Shown: positions 26,712 through 37,088, counted from the first letter of the stretch. The stretch: 64,000 bases of DNA from Psychrobacter sp. AH5 (GCF_040371085.1 NZ_JAMBMT010000001.1:1302001-1366000), one strand, 5' to 3'. Notes: generated by a model from the sequence alone, not told the origin. A program made the numbers and translations.

Positions 26712-26820
26712 ATACAGGGTAGCTGGGATAACTGGGATAGCGGCAATACGTTTATTTAAGCTCAGCTATATAATGAGTCAGCCATTCAAAGTAAACTACT
26801 ACCCTAGCGCATAAATCACT

Positions 26821-28164
26821 GTGATTGATTTAGAAACAGAACCGCAAATGCACGTTATCAACTCTTTGCTAGCTTTAACCAAGCTCAAAACGCTTAATAA
26901 GCTAAGCCGCTATAGCGGTTTTGCTGTGCTACTTAGCGTTTGTCTAGGGATTTCTGCTAGCAGCGCCTCTAGCATTCATGCCGCAAACGATAGCGCTCAG
27001 TCGCCATGGCAGCAGTTGCAAAATAGCGGTGAGAACCAAGACGTTTATTTCCACACTTGGGGCGGCGATCCACAAATTAACGCCTATATTCAATGGGCAG
27101 CGGACGCGCTCAAGGATAAATACAATATTAACTTAGTCCATGTCAAATTAAGCGACACTAGCGAAGCGGTCAGCCGCGTACTGGCTGAAAAATCTGCTAA
27201 TAATAATCAGCAAGGAAGCGTTGATCTGATTTGGATCAATGGCGCTAACTTTGCCACCATGAGTGACAATGACTTATTATTAAAAGATTGGGCCAGTAAC
27301 TTACCTAATTTTAAATTAACTGATCCTAAGAATAATCCAGCGGTGACCCTTGATTTTGGGGTGCCGACCCAAGGGATGGAAGCGCCATGGGGACAAGCTT
27401 CGCTGACCTTTTATTATGATAGTTTGGCGCTTGATAAGCCGCCAGCTACTTTAAGCGAGCTCGCCAGTTGGACCCAGAAAAATCCTGGCCGTTTCAGTTA
27501 TCCAAAGCCGCCTGACTTTTTGGGTATGAGCTTTTTGAAATATGCTTTGGTAATACTGCATGAGCAAAACGATGCTGAGACTGGCAGCAATAGCAGAGCG
27601 CAGCTCGATCAGCCAGTCACTGAAGCTAATAAAGAGGTAGTACTCAAGCCGCTATGGCAGTTTTTGGATAAGCTGCATCCAAGCCTTTGGCGTGACGGCC
27701 AACAGTTCCCACAAAGTGGCGCGCAGATGCGCAGGCTTGTCGATGATACTGAGCTGAGCCTCGCCTTTACCTTCTCAGGTCCTGAAGTACCAGCCGCGGT
27801 GCAGCGTTATGACCTACCGCCGAGCATCCGTAGCTATGCTATGCGTGATGGCAGTTTAAGTAACACCCATTTTGTCGCTATTCCCTATAACGCGAGCCAC
27901 CCTGAGGCAGCGCAATTGGTCGCTAATTTTCTATTAAGCCCCGAGGCGCAAGCGTATAAACAGCAGCCTAGCGTTTGGGGCGATAAAACAGTGTTAGTAC
28001 CGGCTATGCTAAGCCCAGAGCAGCAAGCACTATTCAAAACGACTAAGCCGCATCCAAGCGCGCTAGCTTTTGATGCCATCAAACGCACGGTTAGTGAGCC
28101 GCATCCGAGCTGGGTTGATGCCATTATGCAAGGTTGGCAGACGCGCTACGGAGTCAGCCAATGA
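26821..28164 (+). CDS. ynjB: ABC transporter substrate-binding protein (YnjB family)
   Basis: 447-residue periplasmic binding protein of the YnjB type. The hydrophobic signal region is at about 33-55 (YSGFAVLLSVCLGISASSAS), mature protein begins near IHAAND, and FHTWGGDPQINAYIQWA plus DLIWINGANFATM are the family's N-terminal binding features. Start is uncertain: GTG 26821 opens the frame but has no ribosome binding site, and ATG 26848 is an alternative. It is followed with ATGA overlap by the permease gene, so the two are cotranslated. The ligand of Ynj transporters is unproven; thiamine- or iron-type transporters are the nearest described relatives. Confidence 0.85.
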   Translation: MIDLETEPQMHVINSLLALTKLKTLNKLSRYSGFAVLLSVCLGISASSASSIHAANDSAQSPWQQLQNSGENQDVYFHTWGGDPQINAYIQWAADALKDKYNINLVHVKLSDTSEAVSRVLAEKSANNNQQGSVDLIWINGANFATMSDNDLLLKDWASNLPNFKLTDPKNNPAVTLDFGVPTQGMEAPWGQASLTFYYDSLALDKPPATLSELASWTQKNPGRFSYPKPPDFLGMSFLKYALVILHEQNDAETGSNSRAQLDQPVTEANKEVVLKPLWQFLDKLHPSLWRDGQQFPQSGAQMRRLVDDTELSLAFTFSGPEVPAAVQRYDLPPSIRSYAMRDGSLSNTHFVAIPYNASHPEAAQLVANFLLSPEAQAYKQQPSVWGDKTVLVPAMLSPEQQALFKTTKPHPSALAFDAIKRTVSEPHPSWVDAIMQGWQTRYGVSQ

Positions 28165-29948
28165 GGCCACTAAATGACGAGCCGCAGCACTCTAACGATA
28201 AAGACCCAAATACTAAAAAAGTAAATACGGGCAATATTATCTTTTTTAAAACTGACCTATTTACCCGTCTAGTCAGCCTTAGCCCGAAATTTTTACTGCT
28301 AATACTGCTACTGCCAGTACTCGGCGGCCTAATCAGTGTACTGCTGCCAGCCTTTGGTTGGATACCGGCTATCGGACAAACTAGCATTGGCCTACAAGGC
28401 TTTCAAGCACTAGCGCAAACGCCCGGTCTCAGCCAAATGGTGGCTCTAAGTGTCGGCACGGGACTAATTAGCACTCTGCTGGCTTTTGTCAGTATGCTGA
28501 TGATATTAGCGGCGTTTTTTAATAGTGTTTGGCTGACGCGTATCGAGCGTTTGCTTAGCCCTATTTTGGTCATTCCTCATGCCGCCGCGGCAATAGCGAT
28601 TGGCTTTTTAATTGCGCCATCCGGTCTTATTGTGCGATTATTTTCGCCATGGCTTAGCGGTTGGGAGCTAGCGCCGCCGGGGATATTTCCGCACGATCCT
28701 TATGGCATCAGCATCATCTTAGGACTGATGCTCAAAGAGCTGCCTTTTTTATTATTAATGTCACTCGGCGTGTTAGCACAGCCGGAGCTTGGTAAAACCC
28801 TGCGCCTGAATTATAAAGTCGCGCTAACTCTAGGCTACTATCCTTTTACCGCCTTTTTTAAGGCGGTATTTCCAGTGCTCTATCCGCTACTGCGCCTACC
28901 TGTCTTGGCAGTATTGGCTTATGCTAGCGCCAGTGTCGAGATGCCGCTCATTCTAGGACCCAATACGCCGCCTACTTTGGCGGTGACTATCCTGCAATGG
29001 TTCAATGATGTTGATTTGAATTTGCGTATCAAGGCCTCAGCCGGTGCCATACTACAGCTAGCAGTCACTGGCGGCTTAATCGCCTTATGGCTCGCTGCTG
29101 AAAAAGCGATTAAAGCGCTGTGCCGTCCTGCTTTGATAAATGGGAAGCGCCGCTATATCGATGCTATCTGGCAAAAATTCACTGTTGCCCTAACTGTGGT
29201 GATTATCGGCTTTATTATGCTTGCGCTTATTGGTCTAGTGCTGTGGTCAGTAGCAGGCTATTGGCGCTTTCCGGCCGTCTTGCCTGAGCAGCTAGTATTG
29301 CTGCACTTTCAAAGCGCTTTTACCCAAATAGGTACGCCATTATTTAACACCTTAGCGCTTGGTGTAGTATCTACCTTCGTTGCGATAATCCTAACCTTGC
29401 TATGCTTAGAGGCGGAACAATTAAGGGCTAAATCAATCTCTAGCTTTACTAGCTTGATTATCTATTTACCGCTATTAGTGCCCAGCATTGCTTTTTTATT
29501 CGGCCTGGTTTGGCTACAGCAATTATTTAATAATCAAGTGGCGTTTTTAAATGTTGCTTTTACCCATTTATTATTCGTGCTGCCCTATGTGTTTTTGTCG
29601 CTTGCTAGTAGTTATCGGCGCTTAGATACGCGCTTCGCTAATGTCGCCGCTAGCCTTGGTGCGCCGCCTAGCAAAGTGTTTTTGCAAGTGAAATTGCCGC
29701 AATTATTCGCCCCTATTTTGATCGCTATCGCTTTGGGGTTGGCCATTAGTTTTGGTCAGTATTTGCCAACATTGCTGGCAGGTGGCGGCCGTATCGCTAC
29801 TATTACCACCGAAGCGGTAACGCTGGCGAATGGCGCAAGTCGGCGTACCAGTGCCGTTTATGCGATTATGCAAATGCTACTGCCGCTGTTTGGTTTTATA
29901 CTGGCATGGATACTGCCAAAATATTTTTTTCGCAGTGCTAATCGTTAA
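28161..29948 (+). CDS. ynjC: ABC transporter permease, duplicated permease domains (YnjC family)
   Basis: 595-residue inner-membrane protein with about twelve hydrophobic segments arranged as two binding-protein-dependent permease halves, as in ThiP- or FbpB-like permeases. EAA-type loops appear in both halves (TLGYYPFTAFFKAVFPVLYP near 230 and ASLGAPPSKVFLQVKLPQL near 510). ATG 28161 overlaps the ynjB stop (ATGA) and has GGAG 7 bases upstream, so it is preferred over the earlier in-frame start at 28134. It would form the channel for the ynjB ligand, energised by the ATPase at 30219. Confidence 0.85.
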   Translation: MRPLNDEPQHSNDKDPNTKKVNTGNIIFFKTDLFTRLVSLSPKFLLLILLLPVLGGLISVLLPAFGWIPAIGQTSIGLQGFQALAQTPGLSQMVALSVGTGLISTLLAFVSMLMILAAFFNSVWLTRIERLLSPILVIPHAAAAIAIGFLIAPSGLIVRLFSPWLSGWELAPPGIFPHDPYGISIILGLMLKELPFLLLMSLGVLAQPELGKTLRLNYKVALTLGYYPFTAFFKAVFPVLYPLLRLPVLAVLAYASASVEMPLILGPNTPPTLAVTILQWFNDVDLNLRIKASAGAILQLAVTGGLIALWLAAEKAIKALCRPALINGKRRYIDAIWQKFTVALTVVIIGFIMLALIGLVLWSVAGYWRFPAVLPEQLVLLHFQSAFTQIGTPLFNTLALGVVSTFVAIILTLLCLEAEQLRAKSISSFTSLIIYLPLLVPSIAFLFGLVWLQQLFNNQVAFLNVAFTHLLFVLPYVFLSLASSYRRLDTRFANVAASLGAPPSKVFLQVKLPQLFAPILIAIALGLAISFGQYLPTLLAGGGRIATITTEAVTLANGASRRTSAVYAIMQMLLPLFGFILAWILPKYFFRSANR

Positions 29949-30056
29949 TATTTTGAATGATAAAATTCTGCAGAGATATAATGCTAGGCTAAAGCACTAG
30001 CCTACAAAGACTTGACTATGCTCAATAGAAAATAAAATAGATATCTGTTATTAGAC

Positions 30057-30133
30057 GCGAGACTGGGATAAATATTTTTGGCGTGCTGTGTCTACGCTGA
30101 CAGAGGCTGCAAAATCTTTATTCTAGCCTCGCT
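30057..30133 (+). repeat. Intergenic palindromic repeat, copy C
   Basis: More diverged copy: ends GCGAGACTGG (30057-30066) and CTAGCCTCGC (30123-30132) pair with two mismatches; the interior has GCGTGCTGTGTCTACGCTGA and CAGAGGCTGC as in copy A. It lies between the permease and ATPase genes, inside the presumed transporter cluster. Confidence 0.72.
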
Positions 30134-30218
30134 GTATCGTGCGTAAGCTGCGACTTTCGCCTAGTACGTTAATTCAATAGTTAAAGATCAGCTCCATAAT
30201 TAAAATAAAGGGTCTTAA

Positions 30219-30908
30219 ATGCCATCTTCTTTACAGATAAAAGACTTACAGCTTTATCGTCAGGGCGAGCTATTATTAAGCTTAAATGAGCAAGTCCATG
30301 GCGGTGAGATTCTGACTATTATGGGGCCCTCTGGTAGTGGCAAATCAAGCTTATTGAACTGGATTACTGGCACTTTAGCCAGTGACTTTAGCGCTACTGG
30401 CGAGGTTTGGCTCAATGATAAAAATATCAGTCACCTGCCCACGCACCGGCGTCATATTGGCGTACTTTATCAAGATGCTTTGCTGTTCTCACACTTATCA
30501 GTAGCCGGTAATATCGCTTTTGCTATGCCTAAAAAAGATAGCAACAATAACAATAGTAATAAAAAGCAGCGCCTACAAAAAATAGAGCAAGCTCTTGAGC
30601 AAGTAGGTCTAAAAGGAATGGCAAAGCGGCATCCGGACAATCTCTCTGGTGGTCAGCAAGCGCGCGTGGCTTTGCTGCGAGTACTGCTGAGCGAGCCGAA
30701 AGCCATATTGCTCGATGAGCCTTTTAGTAAGCTCGATACCGAGCTACGATCTGAGGTGCAGCAGTTAGTGTTCACCCAAATACGCAGCCGCAAACTTCCT
30801 ACCATTATGGTCACGCACGACCATAGCGATGCAGAAGCCGCTGGCGGTAAAATCATTACGCTTAACGATCAAACCACAACAGAGCCAAATTTAAGCAAGC
30901 CAAAATAA
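30219..30908 (+). CDS. ynjD: ABC transporter ATP-binding protein (YnjD family)
   Basis: 229-residue ABC ATPase. Walker A is GPSGSGKSS, the Q-loop region reads LYQDALLFSHLS, the signature is LSGGQQARVAL, Walker B is AILLDEPFSKLD and the H-loop is MVTHDHSDA. It would power uptake through the YnjC permease. A 270-base gap with palindromic repeat C separates it from ynjC, unlike the tight ynjB-ynjC junction, so it may have its own promoter or be attenuated. The short length (no C-terminal regulatory domain) matches YnjD. Confidence 0.88.
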   Translation: MPSSLQIKDLQLYRQGELLLSLNEQVHGGEILTIMGPSGSGKSSLLNWITGTLASDFSATGEVWLNDKNISHLPTHRRHIGVLYQDALLFSHLSVAGNIAFAMPKKDSNNNNSNKKQRLQKIEQALEQVGLKGMAKRHPDNLSGGQQARVALLRVLLSEPKAILLDEPFSKLDTELRSEVQQLVFTQIRSRKLPTIMVTHDHSDAEAAGGKIITLNDQTTTEPNLSKPK

Positions 30909-30936
30909 AAAGCGAAACAATAAACAAGGCAAATAC

Positions 30937-31560
30937 GTGCTGGATAAATACCTAACGCCTATTATAAAACCGATACTAACGCCGCTAGCCGCTAGCCTGC
31001 ATAAACGCGGCATCACGGCGGATCAGTTGACGCTATTAGGTTTTGTTATTGGCGTATTGGCATTGCCATTATTAGCTTATCAGCTGTGGTTTGGCGCGCT
31101 GATTGCTATTATATTGAATCGGATTTTTGATGGCTTAGATGGCGCCCTTGCTCGTTATGCCAAGCAAAGCTCGAGTGCTGGCGGCTACTTAGATATTACC
31201 CTCGATTTTTTATTTTATGCCGCTATCCCGCTCGGCTTTATCTTCGCTGATCCAGCACAAAACACTATTGCCGGAGCGCTGTTACTAGCCGCCTTTATCG
31301 GTACTGGCTCAAGCTTTTTGGCCTTTGCGATAGCGGCTGAAAAATTTGCATTAGATAAGCCGCAGTTTAAGTATAAGAGCTTTTATTATCTAAATGGGCT
31401 GACCGAAGGCACCGAAACTATTGCTTTTTTTATCGCTTTTTGTATTTGGCCTCAGCATTTTGTGCTACTAGCCAGTATCTTTGCCGCGGCTTGCGCCATT
31501 ACTATCGTGACTCGTATTTATGGCGGTTATCAGACTTTGAGACGCTTTGAAGCTAAGTAA
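30937..31560 (+). CDS. ynjF: CDP-alcohol phosphatidyltransferase family protein (YnjF-like)
   Basis: 207-residue integral membrane enzyme with the CDP-alcohol phosphotransferase signature DGLDGALARY...G...D...D (DG-x2-AR-x8-G-x3-D-x3-D) at about residues 67-92 and several hydrophobic segments. Such enzymes transfer a phosphoalcohol from a CDP-activated donor; the acceptor is not evident. GTG 30937 is preceded by AAGG. The gene follows ynjD by 28 bases, reproducing the ynjB-C-D-F association of E. coli, which suggests a linked role with the transporter, perhaps in a membrane-associated pathway. Confidence 0.82.
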   Translation: MLDKYLTPIIKPILTPLAASLHKRGITADQLTLLGFVIGVLALPLLAYQLWFGALIAIILNRIFDGLDGALARYAKQSSSAGGYLDITLDFLFYAAIPLGFIFADPAQNTIAGALLLAAFIGTGSSFLAFAIAAEKFALDKPQFKYKSFYYLNGLTEGTETIAFFIAFCIWPQHFVLLASIFAAACAITIVTRIYGGYQTLRRFEAK

Positions 31561-31606
31561 TACAGGCGCACGATTATCTTAAAAATAAAACATTTATATC
31601 AAATTA

Positions 31607-33394
31607 TTAAACGCTAGTTATCAGCTTATCGCGCTTTAAACCGACCGATCTCAGCTTGCCTTTATCATCGACCTCTTTGACCACCAATGACCACTCGTTA
31701 TTGATAGCGACAGTGTCGCCTGATACTGGCGCGGTCTCTAAGCTGGCTTTGACATATTCGGCGACTGTTTTTTGCCATAAACTTGGCGCGTTATCAGGCT
31801 TGGATCGAAGCTTGGCGGTCAGTGAGGTGGAGCTCATGACATCCTTAGAAAAAGGTAGATCTTCAAGCTTAGCGCTAGGCGACAATAACCAGTCGCCATA
31901 AAAGTCATCGATGGTTTTGCGATCAATAGTGATATCATTAAAAATCCGCGCAATTTGAGCCGCATGATTACCGCGCATAGCGTACCAAACCCTATCGCCG
32001 CATTTAAGCTTAGTCTCTTCATCGACGATGACTATTTTTTGATTACGTATCAAAGCAAAAATACTAATCTCATCGGGACTTATGCGCATAGAGATACCTT
32101 TGGGATGACGGCCAATAGCAAAAGCTCCTGGCTTGACCTCAAACTCATAAAGGGTAATGCTGGCTTTATCCGATACCCAAACCTCATGCTCTGCTTCTGG
32201 ATCTTTATTATTAGGAATGCGCACTTTAAATAAATTAGCCATAAACGGAATGGTTGTTCCTTGCAACACTAATGATAGCACCACTACCCCAAAAGCCACA
32301 TCAAAGAGCATAAATGCCCCATCGACGCCGGCCATCACTGGCAAAATCGCTAAGGTAATCGGTACGGCGCCGCGCAAGCCTACCCAAGAGATAAAGCCAA
32401 CTTCTCTATCCTTAAACCTAAAAGGTTTGACGCTACTATAGACAGCAAGAGGACGGGCAATAAGGATCATAAAGGCGGTAATCGCTACCGAATAAGGCCA
32501 GACATCGATAACGTTCGACGGCGTCACTAGCAGTCCTAATACCACAAATAACACCGCTTGCGATAACCAAGCAAAGCTATCCATCACCCGCATTACATGC
32601 TCTGTGGCTCGTACTTTATAGTTGCCGATTAGCACCCCAGTTAGATACGCCGCCAAAAAACCACTACCGCCTATCAAGTTGGTCGCAGCAAACACTGACA
32701 AGCCTGCCGACAGTATCAAAATGGCGTACATGCCTTCTGCCAGATGCACTTTTGGCAGCAGCCTAGCCAATAGATAACCGAACAGCAGTCCCATGCCCAA
32801 ACCAAAGCCTAGCTGCTGTAATAGCAATCCCAAAAATCCGAACAGCGTCTGACCGGCAGGATCGACATTTAGGGCAATCAAGCCTGTGACCAAAAGTATC
32901 GCTAGCGGATCGTTAGCCCCAGATTCCAATTCTAGCGTGGCCTGTACCCGATCATTGAGCTTGACGCCGCCATTACGCAGTAAGGAGAATACCGCCGCAG
33001 CATCGGTGGAGCCGACGATAGCTGCCATCAACAGGCCAATACGCCAATCGACATCGAGTAGCCAAGTGACAAACACGCCCAATACCAATACTGTCGCCAA
33101 TACGCCCCAAGTGGCCAAAGTGACTGCTGGCTTGAGTCCGACTCGAAAGGATTTAAAGGAAGTGCGTAGACCGCCATCAAGCAAGATACAGGCCAATGCC
33201 GCTTGCCCGACAAAGTTAGCAAGCGCATATTGTGAGAATTCAATGCCCAAAAGGCCTTCTTCGCCTGCCAGCATGCCCACTACCAAAAACAATAGTAATA
33301 ACGGTACGCCCAAACGTGCCGATAAGGTACTCGCCATAATGCTAGCAAATATCAATAACGCCCCTACTAAATAGAGGATATTTAGGGTATCCAT
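31607..33394 (-). CDS. Potassium/proton antiporter (CvrA/NhaP2 type)
   Basis: 595-residue CPA1-type antiporter. About 12 membrane segments in the first 400 residues contain GSTDAAAVFSLLR and LESGANDPLAI, the ion-translocation motifs of NhaP2/CvrA proteins. A cytoplasmic TrkA-C-like domain follows (FEVKPGAFAIGRHPKGIS) and a further C-terminal domain like that of CorC/HlyC proteins ends the chain. Members exchange K+ (or Na+) for H+ and help osmotic adaptation. It is convergent with ynjF and stands alone. The ion preference cannot be read from the sequence. Confidence 0.88.
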   Translation of the reverse strand: MDTLNILYLVGALLIFASIMASTLSARLGVPLLLLFLVVGMLAGEEGLLGIEFSQYALANFVGQAALACILLDGGLRTSFKSFRVGLKPAVTLATWGVLATVLVLGVFVTWLLDVDWRIGLLMAAIVGSTDAAAVFSLLRNGGVKLNDRVQATLELESGANDPLAILLVTGLIALNVDPAGQTLFGFLGLLLQQLGFGLGMGLLFGYLLARLLPKVHLAEGMYAILILSAGLSVFAATNLIGGSGFLAAYLTGVLIGNYKVRATEHVMRVMDSFAWLSQAVLFVVLGLLVTPSNVIDVWPYSVAITAFMILIARPLAVYSSVKPFRFKDREVGFISWVGLRGAVPITLAILPVMAGVDGAFMLFDVAFGVVVLSLVLQGTTIPFMANLFKVRIPNNKDPEAEHEVWVSDKASITLYEFEVKPGAFAIGRHPKGISMRISPDEISIFALIRNQKIVIVDEETKLKCGDRVWYAMRGNHAAQIARIFNDITIDRKTIDDFYGDWLLSPSAKLEDLPFSKDVMSSTSLTAKLRSKPDNAPSLWQKTVAEYVKASLETAPVSGDTVAINNEWSLVVKEVDDKGKLRSVGLKRDKLITSV

Positions 33395-33740
33395 TTTTTA
33401 ATCCTATATGAATGCTGATCGCAGTGTGTTTGCTGATCAAAGCTGACAACTTGCCGCCTATTGACTCGTAGTAGCTGGTAGTAGCTGGCACTTCGCTAAA
33501 TGCCTAGGATTATAACCTACCCTATCGCCTCTGATGACAATAGTTTGTGCAAAAGCTGTTTGGGAATTAACCATAAACTTAAAAACCGCAAAACAAAAAT
33601 TACCACTAAAATTTAGACGCAGTATAGCTCTAAGGGTAAAGCGCTACAGGATTTTTACTATGGTTTATGACAAAGTCTGAAAATTTAGGATATGGGCTAG
33701 AAGCAAACATTAATGCTTAGGTAGAGAGTCGCGCTTTATC
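33395..33740. other. Intergenic region upstream of the antiporter gene
   Basis: 346 bases between the antiporter start and the HbpS/GlcG-like gene end. It contains one perfect 10-bp tandem duplication, GTAGTAGCTG twice at 33468-33487. No gene, hairpin terminator or palindromic repeat copy is seen; it presumably contains the antiporter promoter. Confidence 0.5.
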
Positions 33741-34271
33741 TTAATACTTCAAGACGGACAGCGCTTTGAGGCCAGCTTTGGCAATCTGCACATCTTCACT
33801 ACCATGCGCGCCGCCGACTCCAATACCGCCAACCACCACACCGTCAATATAAATCTGCACGCCGCCTGCTAGTATTAGCATGTTTTCATCTAAATATCTA
33901 ACATCAGCGCCGATACTACCGTCTTTTACGCCTTGGGCGATCACTGCTGTTTCTCTTTTTTGTGAATTAGCCGTGTAGGCTTTTTTATAACTGGAGCGAA
34001 TAGTATGGACGCCGGCTTGATGGTCTCTGAGCATAGCTAGAGTTTGTCCTGAGCGATCGACTATGGTTATCGATACTTTAAACTGGTTTTTATTAGCTTC
34101 TATGACGGCAGCATTGATAATGCTATGCGCCATCGCGCCCGTGAGTATAGGGATGTTGACTACCAAAGGGTTGGCAGCTTGCATAGCAGCTAAGTTGGGA
34201 TCAGCGATAAAATCGTGATCGATAGGCGCGATAGGATTGCAGACAGGGCTTAATACTTTAGACATATTCAT
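33741..34271 (-). CDS. GlcG/HbpS family protein
   Basis: 176-residue protein of the GlcG/HbpS (DUF336) family. The core shows [20 protein letters not shown], the conserved YTAN..K region and [20 protein letters not shown] near the C-terminus. Family members form octamer-like assemblies and some bind heme; GlcG co-occurs with glycolate oxidase operons, but here glcDEF is 14 kb away. No signal peptide is seen. The first about 40 residues are a non-conserved extension. It lies downstream of hutC on the same strand, with 119 bases between them, so it could be cotranscribed. Confidence 0.82.
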   Translation of the reverse strand: MNMSKVLSPVCNPIAPIDHDFIADPNLAAMQAANPLVVNIPILTGAMAHSIINAAVIEANKNQFKVSITIVDRSGQTLAMLRDHQAGVHTIRSSYKKAYTANSQKRETAVIAQGVKDGSIGADVRYLDENMLILAGGVQIYIDGVVVGGIGVGGAHGSEDVQIAKAGLKALSVLKY

Positions 34272-34390
34272 TCTTCCATAAATGATGAATTGTTAATCTA
34301 TCGTAATTTGACTATTTTCTACAGCTAAATTTACAATTAATTCTTCATTAATTTTATGCTCTATCTAAACTTTTGCTCATAGTATAAAAA

Positions 34391-35179
34391 CTACAGCTCC
34401 CCTGCGAACTGATAGCGATCGCCTGCATGCCACATTTTTACCACCGTTAGTACTTTGCCAGCCGAATAAGTCTGGCGCTGTAGCATTAAAGTGGGCGAAT
34501 CTATGGCTATCTGCAACCCCTCCGCGATGTCCTTAGGAGCCGCTAGCGCTTGAATGGTATAACTACCCCGCTCAAGCGGTATCTGCTCAATCAGATAATC
34601 GCTAGTATTGACCCTAGTAAAATCTTGTTCAATAAACTCAGGCAATTGCCGCGCATCTACCCAGCGCTCCTCAAACTGTATAGGCAGACCATCAGCAAGA
34701 TGAATGATTTTTACCTCATATAATAGCGCTATATCATGATCGGCTGGCACCGGCTTTGAGGCGATCCCAAACTTAACGCCTAACTCTTTATAAATTACGG
34801 TGTAGCTCCCTTGGCGCTGTTGTTGATCGCTATCTCCCTTTAGCATGGCTAGAGTAATACGGCGTTTGCTAATGACTTTGGCTTGATAATCACGATTGGC
34901 TGATTTTAGGTCTTCAGCGATATTACGCACCTCGATAAAGGTATGGTTAAACTGCTGCTGCGCCACAAAGGTGCCAGAGCCTTGACGACGCTCCAATACC
35001 CGCTCCTCGCTCAGCTCTTTTAGCGCTCGATTGACGGTCATGCGCGATACGCCAAACTGTTCAGCTAGTGCCATTTCGGTGGAGATGGCCTCGCCTGCTT
35101 GCCATTCACCGCTATGAATATTATCCAAAATTGCGTTTTTTATCAGCTGATACGCTGGAATTTTTTTATCTTTTACCAT
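34391..35179 (-). CDS. hutC: Histidine utilization repressor
   Basis: 262-residue GntR/HutC-family repressor. The winged helix-turn-helix (AGEAISTEMALAEQFGVSRM, then VNRALKELSEERVLERRQGSGTFV) is followed by a UTRA effector domain (EERWVDARQLPEFIEQDF). In characterised systems urocanate releases HutC from hut promoters. ATG 35179 has GAGG 5 bases upstream; an in-frame ATG at 35200 would add seven residues but lacks a clear site. It is divergent from hutU and shares with it an intergenic region containing a TTGTATATACAA palindrome, so autoregulation is likely. Confidence 0.88.
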   Translation of the reverse strand: MVKDKKIPAYQLIKNAILDNIHSGEWQAGEAISTEMALAEQFGVSRMTVNRALKELSEERVLERRQGSGTFVAQQQFNHTFIEVRNIAEDLKSANRDYQAKVISKRRITLAMLKGDSDQQQRQGSYTVIYKELGVKFGIASKPVPADHDIALLYEVKIIHLADGLPIQFEERWVDARQLPEFIEQDFTRVNTSDYLIEQIPLERGSYTIQALAAPKDIAEGLQIAIDSPTLMLQRQTYSAGKVLTVVKMWHAGDRYQFAGEL

Positions 35180-35299
35180 TTTTACCTCAGTTTTATCCAT
35201 TAGCTGATATCGCTACCTATTAGCAAAGCCGCCTCATAATATCATGAGCCTAGAAATAATTATAAAAATCGCTTGCAAGATAAAATCATCTTTGATAAT

Positions 35300-35311
35300 T
35301 TGTATATACAA
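35300..35311. promoter_or_regulatory. Probable HutC operator
   Basis: Perfect 12-bp palindrome TTGTATATACAA between divergent hutC and hutU. It matches the TGTATATACA core known for HutC sites in pseudomonads. Its position allows control of both promoters; GATAAT at 35294-35299 next to it is a possible -10 element. Confidence 0.75.
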
Positions 35312-35375
35312 CTTACTTATACCATTATTTTGACTCTTATCAAAACCTCTTTTTAGATAATCATAAGGATTAATG

Positions 35376-37088
35376 ATGACTAATCAATCAGCACCGCACG
35401 CCACCTTTACCCGCCGTGATGACAGCCGTGAGATCGCAGCGCCCACTGGCAGCGAGCTACATTGCAAAAGCTGGCTGACCGAAGCGCCGTTTCGTATGCT
35501 ACAAAACAACTTGCACCCCGATGTTGCAGAAAACCCAAAGAGCCTCGTGGTCTATGGCGGTATTGGCCGCGCCGCGCGTAATTGGGAGAGCTATGATCAA
35601 ATTCTAGAATCTTTGAAAGAGTTAGAGGATGATGAAACTTTACTGGTGCAATCCGGCAAACCAGTCGGCGTGTTTAAAACCCATGAAGATGCGCCGCGGG
35701 TATTAATCGCTAACTCCAACCTAGTGCCGCGCTGGGCCACATGGGAGCACTTTAATGAGCTCGATCGCAAAGACTTAATGATGTACGGGCAAATGACGGC
35801 GGGCAGCTGGATCTATATCGGCACCCAAGGCATCGTGCAAGGCACTTATGAGACCTTTGTCGAGGCGGGTCGTCAGCATTATGATGGTGATTGGAGTGGT
35901 CGCTGGATCTTGACCGCAGGTCTCGGCGGTATGGGCGGCGCGCAGCCATTAGCGGCAACTTTCGCTGGCGCGGTCTCCTTAAACATCGAATGCCAACAGT
36001 CCAGTATTGATTTTCGGTTGCGTACCGGCTATGTCGATAAGCAAGCCGATGATCTCGATCACGCTTATGAGCTGATCAAGCAGCATACTGATGCAGGGGA
36101 TGCGGTATCAATTGCCCTACTCGGTAATGCCGCCGATATCTTGCCTGAGATGGTCAAGCGCGCGAAAGCTGGCGCTATAAAGCCCGATTTAGTTACTGAT
36201 CAAACCTCGGCTCACGACTTAATCAACGGTTATCTACCAAGTGGCTGGACGGTTGAAGAGTGGAGGTCGGCGCAAGAGGATGCTCGCCAGCATGAAGCCT
36301 TGACCAAAGCCGCTGCCAAGTCGTGTGCGCGACATGTACAAGCTATCTTGGACTTGCAAGCGATGGGCATTCCAGCGACCGATTATGGTAACAATATTCG
36401 TCAAGTCGCCTTTGATGAAGGGGTCAAAAACGCCTTTGATTTCCCAGGATTTGTGCCCGCTTATATCCGTCCGCTATTCTGCCAAGGTAAAGGGCCGTTT
36501 CGCTGGGTGGCGCTCTCAGGTGATCCAGAAGACATCTATAAGACCGATCAAAAGATCAAAGAGCTATTCCCTGAAAATAAGCATATCCACCGCTGGCTAG
36601 ATATGGCAAAAGAGCGTATTCAGTTCCAAGGTTTGCCTGCCCGTATTTGCTGGCTTGGGCTCGGTGAGCGCGATAAAGCGGGTCTGGCGTTTAATGAGAT
36701 GGTCAAAAACGGCGAGCTTAAAGGTCCTATCGTCATCGGCCGTGATCATCTAGATACTGGTTCGGTCGCTAGCCCTAACCGTGAGACTGAAAGCATGAAA
36801 GATGGCACCGATGCCGTATCAGATTGGGCGCTATTGAACGCTATGCTTAACGTGGCAGGCGGCGCCACTTGGGTCTCCTTGCATCACGGCGGCGGCGTCG
36901 GTATGGGCTACTCGCAGCATTCTGGCATGGTTATCGTCGCTGATGGCACTGACGCGGCAGCCAAACGTTTAGCGCGGGTACTGGTCAATGATTGCGGCTC
37001 AGGGGTGATGCGCCACGCTGACGCCGGCTACGAGCTTGCGATAAAAACTGCTCAAGACTATGGTTTGAATTTGCCAATGATTGAGTAG
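35376..37088 (+). CDS. hutU: Urocanate hydratase
   Basis: 570-residue enzyme converting urocanate to 4-imidazolone-5-propionate with tightly bound NAD. Family motifs include [14 protein letters not shown] near the N-terminus, [20 protein letters not shown], the NAD loop [15 protein letters not shown] and [15 protein letters not shown] near the C-terminus. Two ATGs are adjacent (35373 and 35376); AAGGA is better spaced for the second. Length is normal for the family. It is the first gene of the hutU-H-G unit, downstream of the HutC operator. Confidence 0.95.
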   Translation: MTNQSAPHATFTRRDDSREIAAPTGSELHCKSWLTEAPFRMLQNNLHPDVAENPKSLVVYGGIGRAARNWESYDQILESLKELEDDETLLVQSGKPVGVFKTHEDAPRVLIANSNLVPRWATWEHFNELDRKDLMMYGQMTAGSWIYIGTQGIVQGTYETFVEAGRQHYDGDWSGRWILTAGLGGMGGAQPLAATFAGAVSLNIECQQSSIDFRLRTGYVDKQADDLDHAYELIKQHTDAGDAVSIALLGNAADILPEMVKRAKAGAIKPDLVTDQTSAHDLINGYLPSGWTVEEWRSAQEDARQHEALTKAAAKSCARHVQAILDLQAMGIPATDYGNNIRQVAFDEGVKNAFDFPGFVPAYIRPLFCQGKGPFRWVALSGDPEDIYKTDQKIKELFPENKHIHRWLDMAKERIQFQGLPARICWLGLGERDKAGLAFNEMVKNGELKGPIVIGRDHLDTGSVASPNRETESMKDGTDAVSDWALLNAMLNVAGGATWVSLHHGGGVGMGYSQHSGMVIVADGTDAAAKRLARVLVNDCGSGVMRHADAGYELAIKTAQDYGLNLPMIE

